From contig NZ_CP085036.1 of NCBI RefSeq assembly GCF_020535405.1, positions 992,001-1,056,000 of the forward strand: 64,000 nt of DNA, in the 5' to 3' direction. Below are positions 33,621-41,123 of this stretch, in pieces (the first letter of the stretch is position 1; each line of letters opens with the position of its first letter). Under the pieces are notes generated by a model. The model saw only the letters and a program-made list of their open reading frames with translations, was not told where the DNA came from and did not search any database. The position numbers and the translations under genes are program-made. Origin of the DNA: Antiquaquibacter oligotrophicus (GTDB lineage Bacteria > Actinomycetota > Actinomycetes > Actinomycetales > Microbacteriaceae).

Positions 33621-34747
33621 ACACACTCATTCACTCCGCGCGCAAAGTCGACGCCTCCGGTCAGGTCGATGATTTCTGGATGCTCGTGGATGCCGGCACC
33701 ATCGTGTCGGCAGGCTCCGGGCACACGCGCCCCCAGGCCGACACCGAGATCGACGCCGGCGGCCACTGGCTGACCCCGGGATTCATCGACCTCCACGGCC
33801 ACGGTGGCGGCGGGTACTCCTACGACCGCGGCGCCGAGGAGTTGCTGCAAGCGCTCTCGGTGCACCGCGCCCACGGCACAACCCGCTCCGTGCTGAGTCT
33901 CGTCGCCGCCCCCGAGGAGTCGCTGCTGGCGAGCCTCGGGCTCATCGCCGACCTCGCCGAATCCGACCCGCTCGTGCTCGGGTCGCACCTCGAAGGCCCG
34001 TACCTCGCACCCGCGCATCGCGGAGCTCACAACCCCGCCTTCCTGCGCGAGCCCGACCCGGCAGATCTCGACCAGTTCATCAGCGCCGCACGCGGCACGC
34101 TGCGGCAAGTGACCCTCGCGACCGAACTCCCGAACGCGTTCGACGCCGTTGACGTGCTCGTCGAGCAGGGCATCGTCGTCGCCCTCGGGCACACCGATGC
34201 GACCTTCGAGATGGCCAAGGAGGCCTTCGACCGCGGGGTGCGATTGCTCACCCACGCGTTCAACGCGATGCCGGGCATCCACCACCGCTCCCCCGGCCCC
34301 GTGGTGGCGGCCTTCGAGGACGAGCGAGTGGTGCTGGAACTCGTGTGTGACGGGGTGCACGTGCATCCGGATGTCGTGAACCTCACCTTCGCGTCGGCCG
34401 CCGGCCGCATCGCCCTCATCACCGACTCGATGGCCGCGGCAGGTGCCGTCGACGGCAACTACCGCCTCGGCAACCTCAACGTCACCGTGCAGGGCGGCCT
34501 CGCACTTCTGAGTGGCACCAACACGATTGCGGGCTCGACCCTCACACAGGATGCGGCCCTGCGCTGCGCCCTTGCGGCGGGCATCAACGCTCCGACCGCG
34601 GTAGAGGCACTCACTCACACCCCCGCCCGCGTGCTCGGTCTCGAGGCACGGCACGGGATGCTCGCGCCCGGCTACGCCGCCGACGCGGTGTTGCTCGACC
34701 ACGAGTGGCGGGTCAGCACGGTGTGGGCCGACGGAGTGCAGCTGTAA
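33617..34747 (+). CDS. nagA: N-acetylglucosamine-6-phosphate deacetylase
   Basis: A 376-residue amidohydrolase-superfamily enzyme. Metal-binding blocks are PGFIDLHGHGGGGYSY, SHLEGPYLAPAHRGAHNPA, ALGHTDATFE, HAFNAMPGIHHRSPG and the catalytic Asp in ALITDSMAAAG. It deacetylates GlcNAc-6-P in amino-sugar and cell-wall recycling. The ATG overlaps the purU stop; a deformylase-deacetylase operon has no obvious metabolic logic, so the link may be accidental. No nagB is present nearby. Confidence 0.95.
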   Translation: MNTLIHSARKVDASGQVDDFWMLVDAGTIVSAGSGHTRPQADTEIDAGGHWLTPGFIDLHGHGGGGYSYDRGAEELLQALSVHRAHGTTRSVLSLVAAPEESLLASLGLIADLAESDPLVLGSHLEGPYLAPAHRGAHNPAFLREPDPADLDQFISAARGTLRQVTLATELPNAFDAVDVLVEQGIVVALGHTDATFEMAKEAFDRGVRLLTHAFNAMPGIHHRSPGPVVAAFEDERVVLELVCDGVHVHPDVVNLTFASAAGRIALITDSMAAAGAVDGNYRLGNLNVTVQGGLALLSGTNTIAGSTLTQDAALRCALAAGINAPTAVEALTHTPARVLGLEARHGMLAPGYAADAVLLDHEWRVSTVWADGVQL

Positions 34748-34835
34748 TTCCTCCCCGGAGAAGTCGAGGCGACTCCAAGGTTTCTCCCATCCGGTACGGG
34801 ATGCTGTACGAAGACGTTGTGAGACGAGGAGACCC

Positions 34836-35309
34836 ATGCGCACGACCATCGCCAGACCTGCCCTAGCCGTAGCCGCCGGACTCGCCCTCGCGGGAGCGCT
34901 CGCTGGCTGCGCCGCCGAGACGCCGACCGAGACCCCCTCCACCGAGACCGACACGGGCACCACCCCCGAGACGAGCACGCCGGACACGGGAGCCGACACC
35001 GGCTCGACCGGAACCTACGCCGACGGCACCTACTCCGAGAGCGGCCAGTACCAGTCGCCCAACGGCACCGAGACGATCGACGTGACCCTGACCGTCGCGG
35101 GCGGCAACGTCACCGACGTGCAGATCGGAACCAACCCGACCAACCCCAACACCGAGTTCTACCAGGGCGAGTTCGCCGGTGGCATCGCCGAGCAGATCGT
35201 CGGCAAGAGCCTCGACAGCATCTCCGTGAGCAAAGTCGCGGGGTCGTCCCTCACGAGCGGCGGGTTCATGAAAGCCCTCGAGGCGATCAAGGCGGATGCC
35301 TCGTCCTAG
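34836..35309 (+). CDS. FMN-binding lipoprotein of a flavin redox module
   Basis: A 157-residue lipoprotein: lipobox LAGC with Cys25, a Thr/Ser/Pro-rich spacer (26-60), and an FMN_bind domain (about 60-157). The position that normally reads SGATxTS, where ApbE attaches FMN to Thr, here reads AGSSLTS (135-141), so the acceptor would be Ser138. The start has GAGGAG upstream. It heads a module with apbE and an NqrB/RnfD-FNR fusion and should carry electrons on the outer face of the membrane. The altered motif leaves covalent flavinylation uncertain. Confidence 0.9.
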   Translation: MRTTIARPALAVAAGLALAGALAGCAAETPTETPSTETDTGTTPETSTPDTGADTGSTGTYADGTYSESGQYQSPNGTETIDVTLTVAGGNVTDVQIGTNPTNPNTEFYQGEFAGGIAEQIVGKSLDSISVSKVAGSSLTSGGFMKALEAIKADASS

Positions 35310-35321
35310 GCGCACCCCGAC

Positions 35322-36173
35322 GTGCTGAGCTTCGAGGGCATCGGAACCCTGTGGCAGGTGGAGACCGCTGAGCCGGTCGTAGCCGAGGTGGGACGTCGCA
35401 TCCGCGACCGCGTCGACGCCTTCGACCTCGCCTACTCGCGGTTCCGCGACGACTCGCTCGTGAGCCGGTTGCGTGCCGCGCCCGCCTCGGTCGAACTGCC
35501 AGCGGATGCCCCGCGCCTCTTCGAGCTGTACCGAAAGCTCTACGCCGCCACCGGTGGGGCGGTCACTCCGCTCGTGGGTGCGAGCCTCGAACGTCTCGGT
35601 TACGACAGTGCATACCGACTGACGCCAGCGGGAGCTCCCGTTCCGGCACCACCGTGGGAAGACGCCATCGCCTGGGACGGGCGAACGCTCAGCGCGCTGC
35701 GACCGGTGACCGTCGACATCGGTGCGGCAGGAAAGGGCTACCTTGTCGACCTCGTGAGCGAGATGCTCGTGGATGCCGGCCACACCGAGTTCGTCGTGGA
35801 CGCCAGCGGCGACCTGTACCGGCGCGGCCCGGGCACGATCCGCGTGGGGCTCGAGCATCCGGCAGACCCCACCCGCGCCATCGGAGTCGTCGAGCTCGGC
35901 ACGGGTGCCGTGTGCGCGTCCGCGACCAACCGACGGGCGTGGGGTGACGGTCTGCACCACGTCATCGATCCGGTGACCGGGATGCCCGCCACCCGCGTGC
36001 TCGCAACCTGGGCGCTCGCGAGCACAGCCCTCGAAGCCGACGGCCTTGCGACCGCCCTGTTCTTCACTGAGCCGGAATACCTCACGCGCGACTTCGACTT
36101 TCAGTACGTGGTGGTCGACTCCACCGGGCGGGTAACGTACTCGCCAGACCTGACCGGGGAGATCTTCACATGA
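35322..36173 (+). CDS. apbE: FAD:protein FMN transferase (ApbE family)
   Basis: A 283-residue ApbE protein. The Mg/FAD-site regions are recognisable: AYSRFRDDSLVSRL, VDIGAAGKGYLVDLV (conserved GAxxKG), FVVDASGDLYRRG, and the C-terminal ATWALASTALEADGLATALF. It transfers FMN from FAD to Ser/Thr of partner proteins, here presumably the lipoprotein upstream. No signal peptide or lipobox is visible, unlike many ApbE proteins, which suggests a cytosolic enzyme. It starts at a GTG 12 nt after the lipoprotein gene and overlaps the next gene (ATGA). Confidence 0.92.
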   Translation: MLSFEGIGTLWQVETAEPVVAEVGRRIRDRVDAFDLAYSRFRDDSLVSRLRAAPASVELPADAPRLFELYRKLYAATGGAVTPLVGASLERLGYDSAYRLTPAGAPVPAPPWEDAIAWDGRTLSALRPVTVDIGAAGKGYLVDLVSEMLVDAGHTEFVVDASGDLYRRGPGTIRVGLEHPADPTRAIGVVELGTGAVCASATNRRAWGDGLHHVIDPVTGMPATRVLATWALASTALEADGLATALFFTEPEYLTRDFDFQYVVVDSTGRVTYSPDLTGEIFT

Positions 36174-37678
36174 AGCAGTGGCTCGATCGCAGGCTCGGCG
36201 CGGTGCCGATGTACAAGCTCGTACTGTTCACGCTCGCGGCCATCACCATCACCGCTCTTGTGCTCTCGCTCTTCGGGCAGCTCACCTATCAGCCGCTCCC
36301 GATCCTCGCCTCCGCACTCGTGGCGGTCGGTTCGGCGGCCATCACCGGATGGCTCGCCTCCCTCATCGTGCGCCGGCCGTGGCATCCGGAGTCCTCGTGC
36401 ATCACGGGTGTGCTCATCGCCCTCATCATCGTGCCGACCCTGGACCCGCTCGGGCTGCTCGGTATCGCGGTTGCGAGCACTATCGCCACCGTGTCGAAGT
36501 ACGTGCTCGCATTCCGCGGAAGGCATATTCTCAACCCGGCCGCTCTCGGCGCGTGGATCATCGGGCTTGCAGGGCTCGGATTCCCGGCGTGGTGGACGGG
36601 AACCCCGTTCCTCCAGCCGGTCGTCATCGTCGGTGCGCTGCTCGTGCTGTACCGGCTTCGACGGCTCGATATGGCTCTCGTTTTTGTGGTCGTCGCGTCG
36701 GTCATCCGCATTTCGCTCGGTGTCACGCAGGGCAACGACCTCGCCTCCGTGCTGTCGTTCACCTTCCTCTCGTCGCCCATGTTCTTTTTCGTCGGGTTCA
36801 TGCTCAGCGAGCCGCTCACCACACCGCCGAGGCGCTGGCAGCAGTGGCTGGTCGCCGGGATCGCGGGTGTGCTGTTCTCGGTGCCCTTCAGCATCGGGCC
36901 GATCTACTCCGACCCGCTGCTGGCGCTCCTCGTCGCGAACCTCATCGCGTTCGTTTTCGGTCAGCGCCGCGCCATCCGCATGACCTACCTCGGCAAGACG
37001 GCCGTCAACGACCGGACGTGGGAGTTGAGCTTCCAGCCGAAACATCCGGTGCACTTTGTGCCCGGCCAATACATGGAGCTGACGATCCCGCACCGCAAGA
37101 CCGACTTCCGCGGGAGCCGCCGATACTTCAGCATCGCCTCCGCTCCCGACTCCGAAGCACCGATCACGTTCGCGATCACGGTTCCCTCGTCGTCGTCGAG
37201 TTTCAAGAAGGCCCTGCTCGAACTCGAACCCGGGGAAACCGTCCACGGCACGGGTGTGCACGGAGACTTCGTTTTGCCCGCGGATGTCTCGCAGCCGCTG
37301 TTGCTCGTCGCCGGCGGGATCGGCATTACCCCCTTCGCGTCACAACTCGGGTACGCGACGGACCGTGGCGAGAAGCGCGACGTCGTGGTCGTGTACGCGA
37401 CGAGCACGACCGGCCCGCTCCCGTATCGTGAGCTTCTCGAGCGCACGGGAGCACGCGTGGTGCTCTTCGCACCCGAGGCACCTAGCCCCCTGCCCGCCGG
37501 TTGGGTGCACGCTGGCACGGGACGTGTGGATGCGGATGCCCTCGCCTCCGCGGTACCGGATGCCGTCCACCGCCGAACCTTCGTGTCGGGCCCACCCGGC
37601 CTCGTGAACGAGCTGCGCCGCACCCTCCGCAAGCGCGGGGTTCGTCACATCCATACCGACTACTTCAGCGGTTACTGA
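36170..37678 (+). CDS. NqrB/RnfD-like membrane domain fused to a ferredoxin-NADP-reductase domain
   Basis: A 502-residue fusion. Residues 15-270 hold about nine TM helices of the NqrB/RnfD type (HILNPAALGAWIIGLAG lies where family proteins bind flavin). Residues 275-500 form an FNR domain: FAD motif RRYFSIAS, then GTGVHGDFVLP, and NAD-binding GGIGITPFASQLG. It lacks the C-terminal 2Fe-2S domain of many relatives. It would pass electrons from cytosolic NAD(P)H through the membrane to the flavinylated lipoprotein. It overlaps apbE by 4 nt. Confidence 0.93.
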   Translation: MKQWLDRRLGAVPMYKLVLFTLAAITITALVLSLFGQLTYQPLPILASALVAVGSAAITGWLASLIVRRPWHPESSCITGVLIALIIVPTLDPLGLLGIAVASTIATVSKYVLAFRGRHILNPAALGAWIIGLAGLGFPAWWTGTPFLQPVVIVGALLVLYRLRRLDMALVFVVVASVIRISLGVTQGNDLASVLSFTFLSSPMFFFVGFMLSEPLTTPPRRWQQWLVAGIAGVLFSVPFSIGPIYSDPLLALLVANLIAFVFGQRRAIRMTYLGKTAVNDRTWELSFQPKHPVHFVPGQYMELTIPHRKTDFRGSRRYFSIASAPDSEAPITFAITVPSSSSSFKKALLELEPGETVHGTGVHGDFVLPADVSQPLLLVAGGIGITPFASQLGYATDRGEKRDVVVVYATSTTGPLPYRELLERTGARVVLFAPEAPSPLPAGWVHAGTGRVDADALASAVPDAVHRRTFVSGPPGLVNELRRTLRKRGVRHIHTDYFSGY

Positions 37679-37727
37679 TCTCCGCTTCTTCCCCATACAG
37701 TCACGCCGTTCGCCGGATGCGAACACG

Positions 37728-37754
37728 CTGGCACTCGGGCGTGCAGAGTGCTAA
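37728..37754. promoter_or_regulatory. CIRCE element (HrcA site) upstream of hsp20
   Basis: CTGGCACTC, nine bases, GAGTGCTAA: the right half is a perfect CIRCE half site and the left matches 7 of 9. It lies 10 bp before the HAIR element. Confidence 0.8.
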
Positions 37755-37764
37755 TTTCGTCTTA

Positions 37765-37785
37765 CTTGAGTCAAGGCGACTCAAG
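37765..37785. promoter_or_regulatory. HAIR element (HspR site) upstream of hsp20
   Basis: CTTGAGT-N7-ACTCAAG is a perfect match to the HspR-binding consensus, ending 23 bp before the hsp20 ATG, where bound repressor would block RNA polymerase. Confidence 0.93.
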
Positions 37786-37808
37786 TTCTAGACGAAGGAC
37801 AGATCATC

Positions 37809-38237
37809 ATGGCAGTACTCTTCGACCCGTTCCGTGAGCTCGAGCGCGGCGCGACCCGACAGGGTCTCCGCCGGATGCCGATCGACCTCTATCGCGACGG
37901 CGATCACTACGTTCTCACCGCCGACCTCCCTGGTGTCGACCCGGGATCCGTCGATGTCGACGTCGACGGTCAGCTGCTCACCATCCGCGCCGAGCGGACC
38001 ACACGCAGCCAGGGAGACGTGAAGTGGCTCACGCGTGAGCGCCAGGGCGGCGCCTACCTGCGTCAGCTGACGCTCGGTCAGGGAATCGACACCGCATCGA
38101 TCTCCGCGAACTACGAGAACGGCGTGCTGAGCGTCGTCATCCCGGTGAGCGAGCAGGCGAAGCCGCGCAAGGTCGCAGTCTCGACCGGCACCCCCGCCGC
38201 GGAGACCGCCGAGGCCGCTGAGGTCACCGCGAGCTAG
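37809..38237 (+). CDS. hsp20: Hsp20/alpha-crystallin small heat-shock protein
   Basis: A 142-residue chaperone with a short N-terminal arm, an alpha-crystallin domain (about residues 24-115: PIDLYRDGDHYVLTADLPGV through YENGVLSVVIPVS, containing the family's NGVL) and an Ala/Glu-rich tail. It holds unfolded proteins during heat stress. CIRCE and HAIR elements upstream imply dual repression by HrcA and HspR. A 56-bp hairpin follows the gene. Confidence 0.95.
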   Translation: MAVLFDPFRELERGATRQGLRRMPIDLYRDGDHYVLTADLPGVDPGSVDVDVDGQLLTIRAERTTRSQGDVKWLTRERQGGAYLRQLTLGQGIDTASISANYENGVLSVVIPVSEQAKPRKVAVSTGTPAAETAEAAEVTAS

Positions 38238-38253
38238 CGGCTCCCGCATCCCC

Positions 38254-38309
38254 GAGGTGCCCACTTCGGTTGGTTGTTTCACAAAAACACCCACCGAAGT
38301 GGGCACCTC
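38254..38309. repeat. 56-bp palindrome, class I geometry (copy 3), likely hsp20 terminator
   Basis: Arms GAGGTGCCCACTTCGGT.. (38254-38274) and its complement (38289-38309) pair at 20 of 21 positions around a 14-nt centre. This is the same 21-14-21 layout as the elements at 2605 and 4413, with a different arm sequence. It lies between hsp20 and the next gene on the same strand and probably terminates hsp20 transcription. Confidence 0.85.
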
Positions 38310-38349
38310 ACGTTAAGGGAGGGTCGGGTGTGGGACGTACCATCGCCCT

Positions 38350-38922
38350 ATGGCGTCGTTTGAGGAGAAGGTCATCGTCTACGTCTCGACGACGGCCGAG
38401 TGGGAACGGTACCTCATCGACCACGGCACGGACGACGGTGTGCGCCTGAAGCTGCGCAAAAAACTGTCCTCCGCGCCCGGCATCACCTGGGACGAGGCCC
38501 TCGAGGTCGCACTGTGCCACGGCTGGATCGACGGCCAATCCAAGCGCCTCGACGACGACTACATGCTGCAGGCATTCACCCCGCGCCGGCGCAACAGCCC
38601 CTGGTCGCAACGCAACGTGGGCATCGTGGAGCGCCTCATCGCCGAGGGTCGGATGCGCGACGGCGGGCACGCCGAGATCGAGCGAGCCAAGGCCGACGGG
38701 CGGTGGGATGCCGCGTACCGGGTGAAGGACGCGGAGGTGCCCGCCGACCTGCAGGCGGCCATCGACGCCAACCCCGAGGCATCCGCGTTCTTCGCAACAC
38801 TCACGAAGCAGAACCGCTGGGCGATGATCTTCCGTCTAAGTCAGCTCAAGCGCGCAGAAACCCGCGAACGAAACATCACCAAATACGTGGAGATGCTCGC
38901 CCGCGGGGAAAAGCTCTACTAA
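38350..38922 (+). CDS. YdeI/OmpD-associated family protein
   Basis: A 190-residue protein of the YdeI/OmpD-associated (DUF1905-linked) family. The characteristic block ITWDEALEVALCHGWIDGQS and the following FTPRRRNSPWSQRNVGIVERL are intact, and the C-terminal helix-turn region WAMIFRLSQLKRAETRERNI closes the domain. The biochemical role is unknown; homologues have been linked to bacteriocin or peptide resistance. It is a monocistronic cytosolic gene, convergent with icd. Confidence 0.9.
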   Translation: MASFEEKVIVYVSTTAEWERYLIDHGTDDGVRLKLRKKLSSAPGITWDEALEVALCHGWIDGQSKRLDDDYMLQAFTPRRRNSPWSQRNVGIVERLIAEGRMRDGGHAEIERAKADGRWDAAYRVKDAEVPADLQAAIDANPEASAFFATLTKQNRWAMIFRLSQLKRAETRERNITKYVEMLARGEKLY

Positions 38923-38975
38923 AGGTCACGGACACTCCCCACCAAAAACCCGCAGCACCACGCGACCACGGGGGC

Positions 38976-39012
38976 CTGGTTTCGAGACGGCGCTTTGCGC
39001 CTCCTCAACCAG
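38976..39012. repeat. Imperfect palindrome between convergent genes
   Basis: CTGGTTTCGAGACGGCGC, three T, then GCGCCTCCTCAACCAG: the ends pair well and the middle is bulged. Elements ending in GGTTTCGAGAC and CTCCTC(A/G)ACC are, from memory, common dispersed repeats in Microbacteriaceae genomes. It may also end both transcripts. Confidence 0.6.
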
Positions 39013-39023
39013 CGGGAGGGTGC

Positions 39024-40238
39024 CTACGCCAGGCGCGCCGCGAGTGCCTTGTCGAGCGTGTCGAGGAACTCCTCGGTCGTCTCCCACTTCTGGTCCGGCC
39101 CAACGAGCAGCGCGAGGTCCTTCGTCATGTGGCCCTCTTCGACGGCCGTGATGACGACGTTCTCGAGCGTCTCGGAGAAGGCGGCGAGCTCGGGGTTGTT
39201 GTCCAGCTTGGCGCGGTGGGCAAGCCCACGGGTCCACGCGAAGATCGAGGCGATCGGGTTGGTCGACGTGGGCTTGCCCGCCTGGTGCTGGCGGTAGTGA
39301 CGCGTGACCGTGCCGTGGGCTGCCTCGGCCTCGACGACCTTGCCGTCGGGCGTTGCGAGCACGGAGGTCATGAGGCCGAGCGATCCGAAGCCCTGGGCCA
39401 CGGTGTCGGACTGCACGTCGCCGTCGTAGTTCTTGCACGCCCAGACGTAGCCGCCCTCCCACTTCATGGCGGAGGCCACCATGTCGTCGATGAGGCGGTG
39501 CTCGTAGGTGAGGCCGGCGGCGTCGAACTTCTCCTTGAACTCGGTGTCGAAGATCTCCTGGAAGATGTCCTTGAAGCGTCCGTCGTAGGCCTTGAGGATG
39601 GTGTTCTTGGTGGAGAGGTACACCGGGTAGTTGCGGGCGAGGCCGTAGTTGAGGGATGCCCGTGCGAAGTCGCGGATGGAGGCATCCTGGTTGTACTGCA
39701 CCTGGGCGATGCCGTCGTCGGGTGCGTCGTAGACCTCGAACTTCATCGGCTCGGAGCCGTCTTCCGGTACGAACTCGACGGTGAGCTTGCCTTTGCCCTT
39801 GAAGACGAAATCGGTGGCGCGGTACTGGTCGCCGAACGCGTGACGACCGATGATGATGGGCTTGTTCCAGCCGGGCACGAGGCGCGGGATGTTGGAGATG
39901 ATGATGGGCTCGCGGAAGATGACGCCGCCGAGGATGTTGCGGATGGTGCCGTTGGGCGACTTCCACATCTTTTTGAGGCCGAACTCTTCGACGCGGGCCT
40001 CGTCGGGGGTGATGGTGGCGCACTTGACGCCGACTCCGTGACGCTGGATGGCGTGGGCCGCATCGATGGTGACCTGGTCGTCGGTTGCGTCGCGGTTTTC
40101 GATGCCGAGGTCGTAGTACTCGAGCTTCACGTCGAGGTAGGGGTGGATTAGGGTGTCCTTGATCTTCTGCCAGATGATGCGTGTCATCTCGTCGCCGTCG
40201 AGTTCGACGACGGTTCCTTCTACCGTGATCTTGGACAA
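39024..40238 (-). CDS. icd: NADP-dependent isocitrate dehydrogenase (TTG start)
   Basis: A 404-residue homodimeric eukaryote-like IDH. Substrate and metal blocks include [34 protein letters not shown] (metal Asp residues) and [17 protein letters not shown] (NADP site). The start is a TTG at 40238: AAGGAG lies 6 nt upstream and the normal N-terminus [20 protein letters not shown] begins there. It makes 2-oxoglutarate and NADPH. A TATCTTGA-type palindrome in the promoter suggests control by a TCA-cycle regulator. Confidence 0.95.
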   Translation of the reverse strand: MSKITVEGTVVELDGDEMTRIIWQKIKDTLIHPYLDVKLEYYDLGIENRDATDDQVTIDAAHAIQRHGVGVKCATITPDEARVEEFGLKKMWKSPNGTIRNILGGVIFREPIIISNIPRLVPGWNKPIIIGRHAFGDQYRATDFVFKGKGKLTVEFVPEDGSEPMKFEVYDAPDDGIAQVQYNQDASIRDFARASLNYGLARNYPVYLSTKNTILKAYDGRFKDIFQEIFDTEFKEKFDAAGLTYEHRLIDDMVASAMKWEGGYVWACKNYDGDVQSDTVAQGFGSLGLMTSVLATPDGKVVEAEAAHGTVTRHYRQHQAGKPTSTNPIASIFAWTRGLAHRAKLDNNPELAAFSETLENVVITAVEEGHMTKDLALLVGPDQKWETTEEFLDTLDKALAARLA

Positions 40239-40287
40239 GCTGGTCTCCTTAGTTCGTGGCCGTGGACAGCCTACTCGGTGCCAAAAG

Positions 40288-40305
40288 TATCTTGATGTCA
40301 AGATA
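40288..40305. promoter_or_regulatory. TATCTTGA-type palindromic operator upstream of icd
   Basis: TATCTTGATGTCAAGATA has perfect 8-bp arms around TG and lies about 50 bp before the icd start. MarR-family TamR of Streptomyces is reported to bind sites of this kind at TCA-cycle genes; that link is from memory. Confidence 0.75.
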
Positions 40306-40343
40306 GTTTACCGCATCCCAGGTCGGCAGGTTAGCCTGGTCGC

Positions 40344-40796
40344 ATGGGCGAGCTGAGACTTGAGGAACTGTCGGCGACCACGATCGTCGCCGCGAACAAC
40401 CTGACCCTCCGACCTGGTCAGGAGCAATTCGTCACGCCTCCCACCTATGCCATCGCTGACAGTTACGTGAACCCCGCAACGTCGTGGCCGCGTGTTGTTC
40501 TCGACGGAGACCATGTGGTGGGTTTCATCCGAGGCAACTTCGATCCGGATGCCGTGCAGGAGGAATTCCGCAGCTGCGTGTGGCGCGTTTCCGTCGGCGC
40601 GGAGAACCAGGGCAAGGGCATTGGCTCCTTCGCAGTGCGGGCTCTCGCCGACGAAGCCAAGAGCCGCGGGTTCACGCAACTGACTGCCCTGTGGGAGCCG
40701 GGAGACGACGGGCCGGAGGAGTTCTTCCTCCACCTTGGCTTCGTCATCACCCAGCAGACCCAGTACGGCGAGAACCTCGGCGTCCTCACGCTCTAG
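40344..40796 (+). CDS. GNAT family N-acetyltransferase
   Basis: A 150-residue GNAT protein. The acetyl-CoA loop is SVGAENQGKGIGSFAVRALA (the Q-x-x-G-x-G/A pattern) near residues 80-100, followed by the FTQLTALWEPGDDGPEEFFLHLGF motif B region as separate strands and helix. It resembles spermine/spermidine-type acetyltransferases of about this size, but the acceptor is unknown. It is divergent from icd and sits 18 bp before the alkyltransferase-like gene. Confidence 0.9.
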   Translation: MGELRLEELSATTIVAANNLTLRPGQEQFVTPPTYAIADSYVNPATSWPRVVLDGDHVVGFIRGNFDPDAVQEEFRSCVWRVSVGAENQGKGIGSFAVRALADEAKSRGFTQLTALWEPGDDGPEEFFLHLGFVITQQTQYGENLGVLTL

Positions 40797-40813
40797 CGCG
40801 GCGCTCCGTCACG

Positions 40814-41119
40814 GTGAATAGCGGCGACGACTTCACGGAGCGTGTGCTCGCCGTCGTGGAGGACATTCCGGCAGGCCGGGTCATGACGTACGGGGATGTG
40901 GCCGCGGCGGTGGGCTCCCGCGCGGCACGCGCCGTGGGTCGCACGATGGCCCACTTCGGGCACGAGGTTCCGTGGTGGCGCGTTGTGCGTGCGAGCGGGC
41001 ATCCGGCGACGGGTCACGAGGCTCGTGCGCTCGAGCACTTCCGCGAGGAGGGCACCCCGCTCGTCGACGGCGCGGCGGGGATTCGTGTTGATCTCGCCGC
41101 GGCGAGGTACCGCCCCTAG
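40814..41119 (+). CDS. Alkyltransferase-like protein (MGMT family, no catalytic Cys)
   Basis: A 101-residue ATL protein. The fold signature AGRVMTYGDVAAAVGS and AARAVGRTMAHF (DNA-binding HTH with the Arg finger) is present. Where O6-alkylguanine transferases read PCHRV it reads PWWRV, so it cannot take up the alkyl group. ATL proteins flip alkylated guanine and hand the lesion to nucleotide excision repair. The GTG start at 40814 gives the normal length for this class. Its stop is 4 bp from the convergent gene. Confidence 0.92.
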   Translation: MNSGDDFTERVLAVVEDIPAGRVMTYGDVAAAVGSRAARAVGRTMAHFGHEVPWWRVVRASGHPATGHEARALEHFREEGTPLVDGAAGIRVDLAAARYRP

Positions 41120-41123
41120 GTCG

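Noticed and set aside
32763..34747. A functional pathway linking purU and nagA
   Set aside because: The genes overlap, but deformylation of formyl-THF and deacetylation of GlcNAc-6-P share no intermediate. Without more context I treat the pairing as genomic compaction.
33161..34999. A 612-codon frame antisense to purU and nagA
   Set aside because: It crosses gene boundaries and covers the promoter of the lipoprotein gene. purU and nagA have intact active-site motifs on the plus strand.
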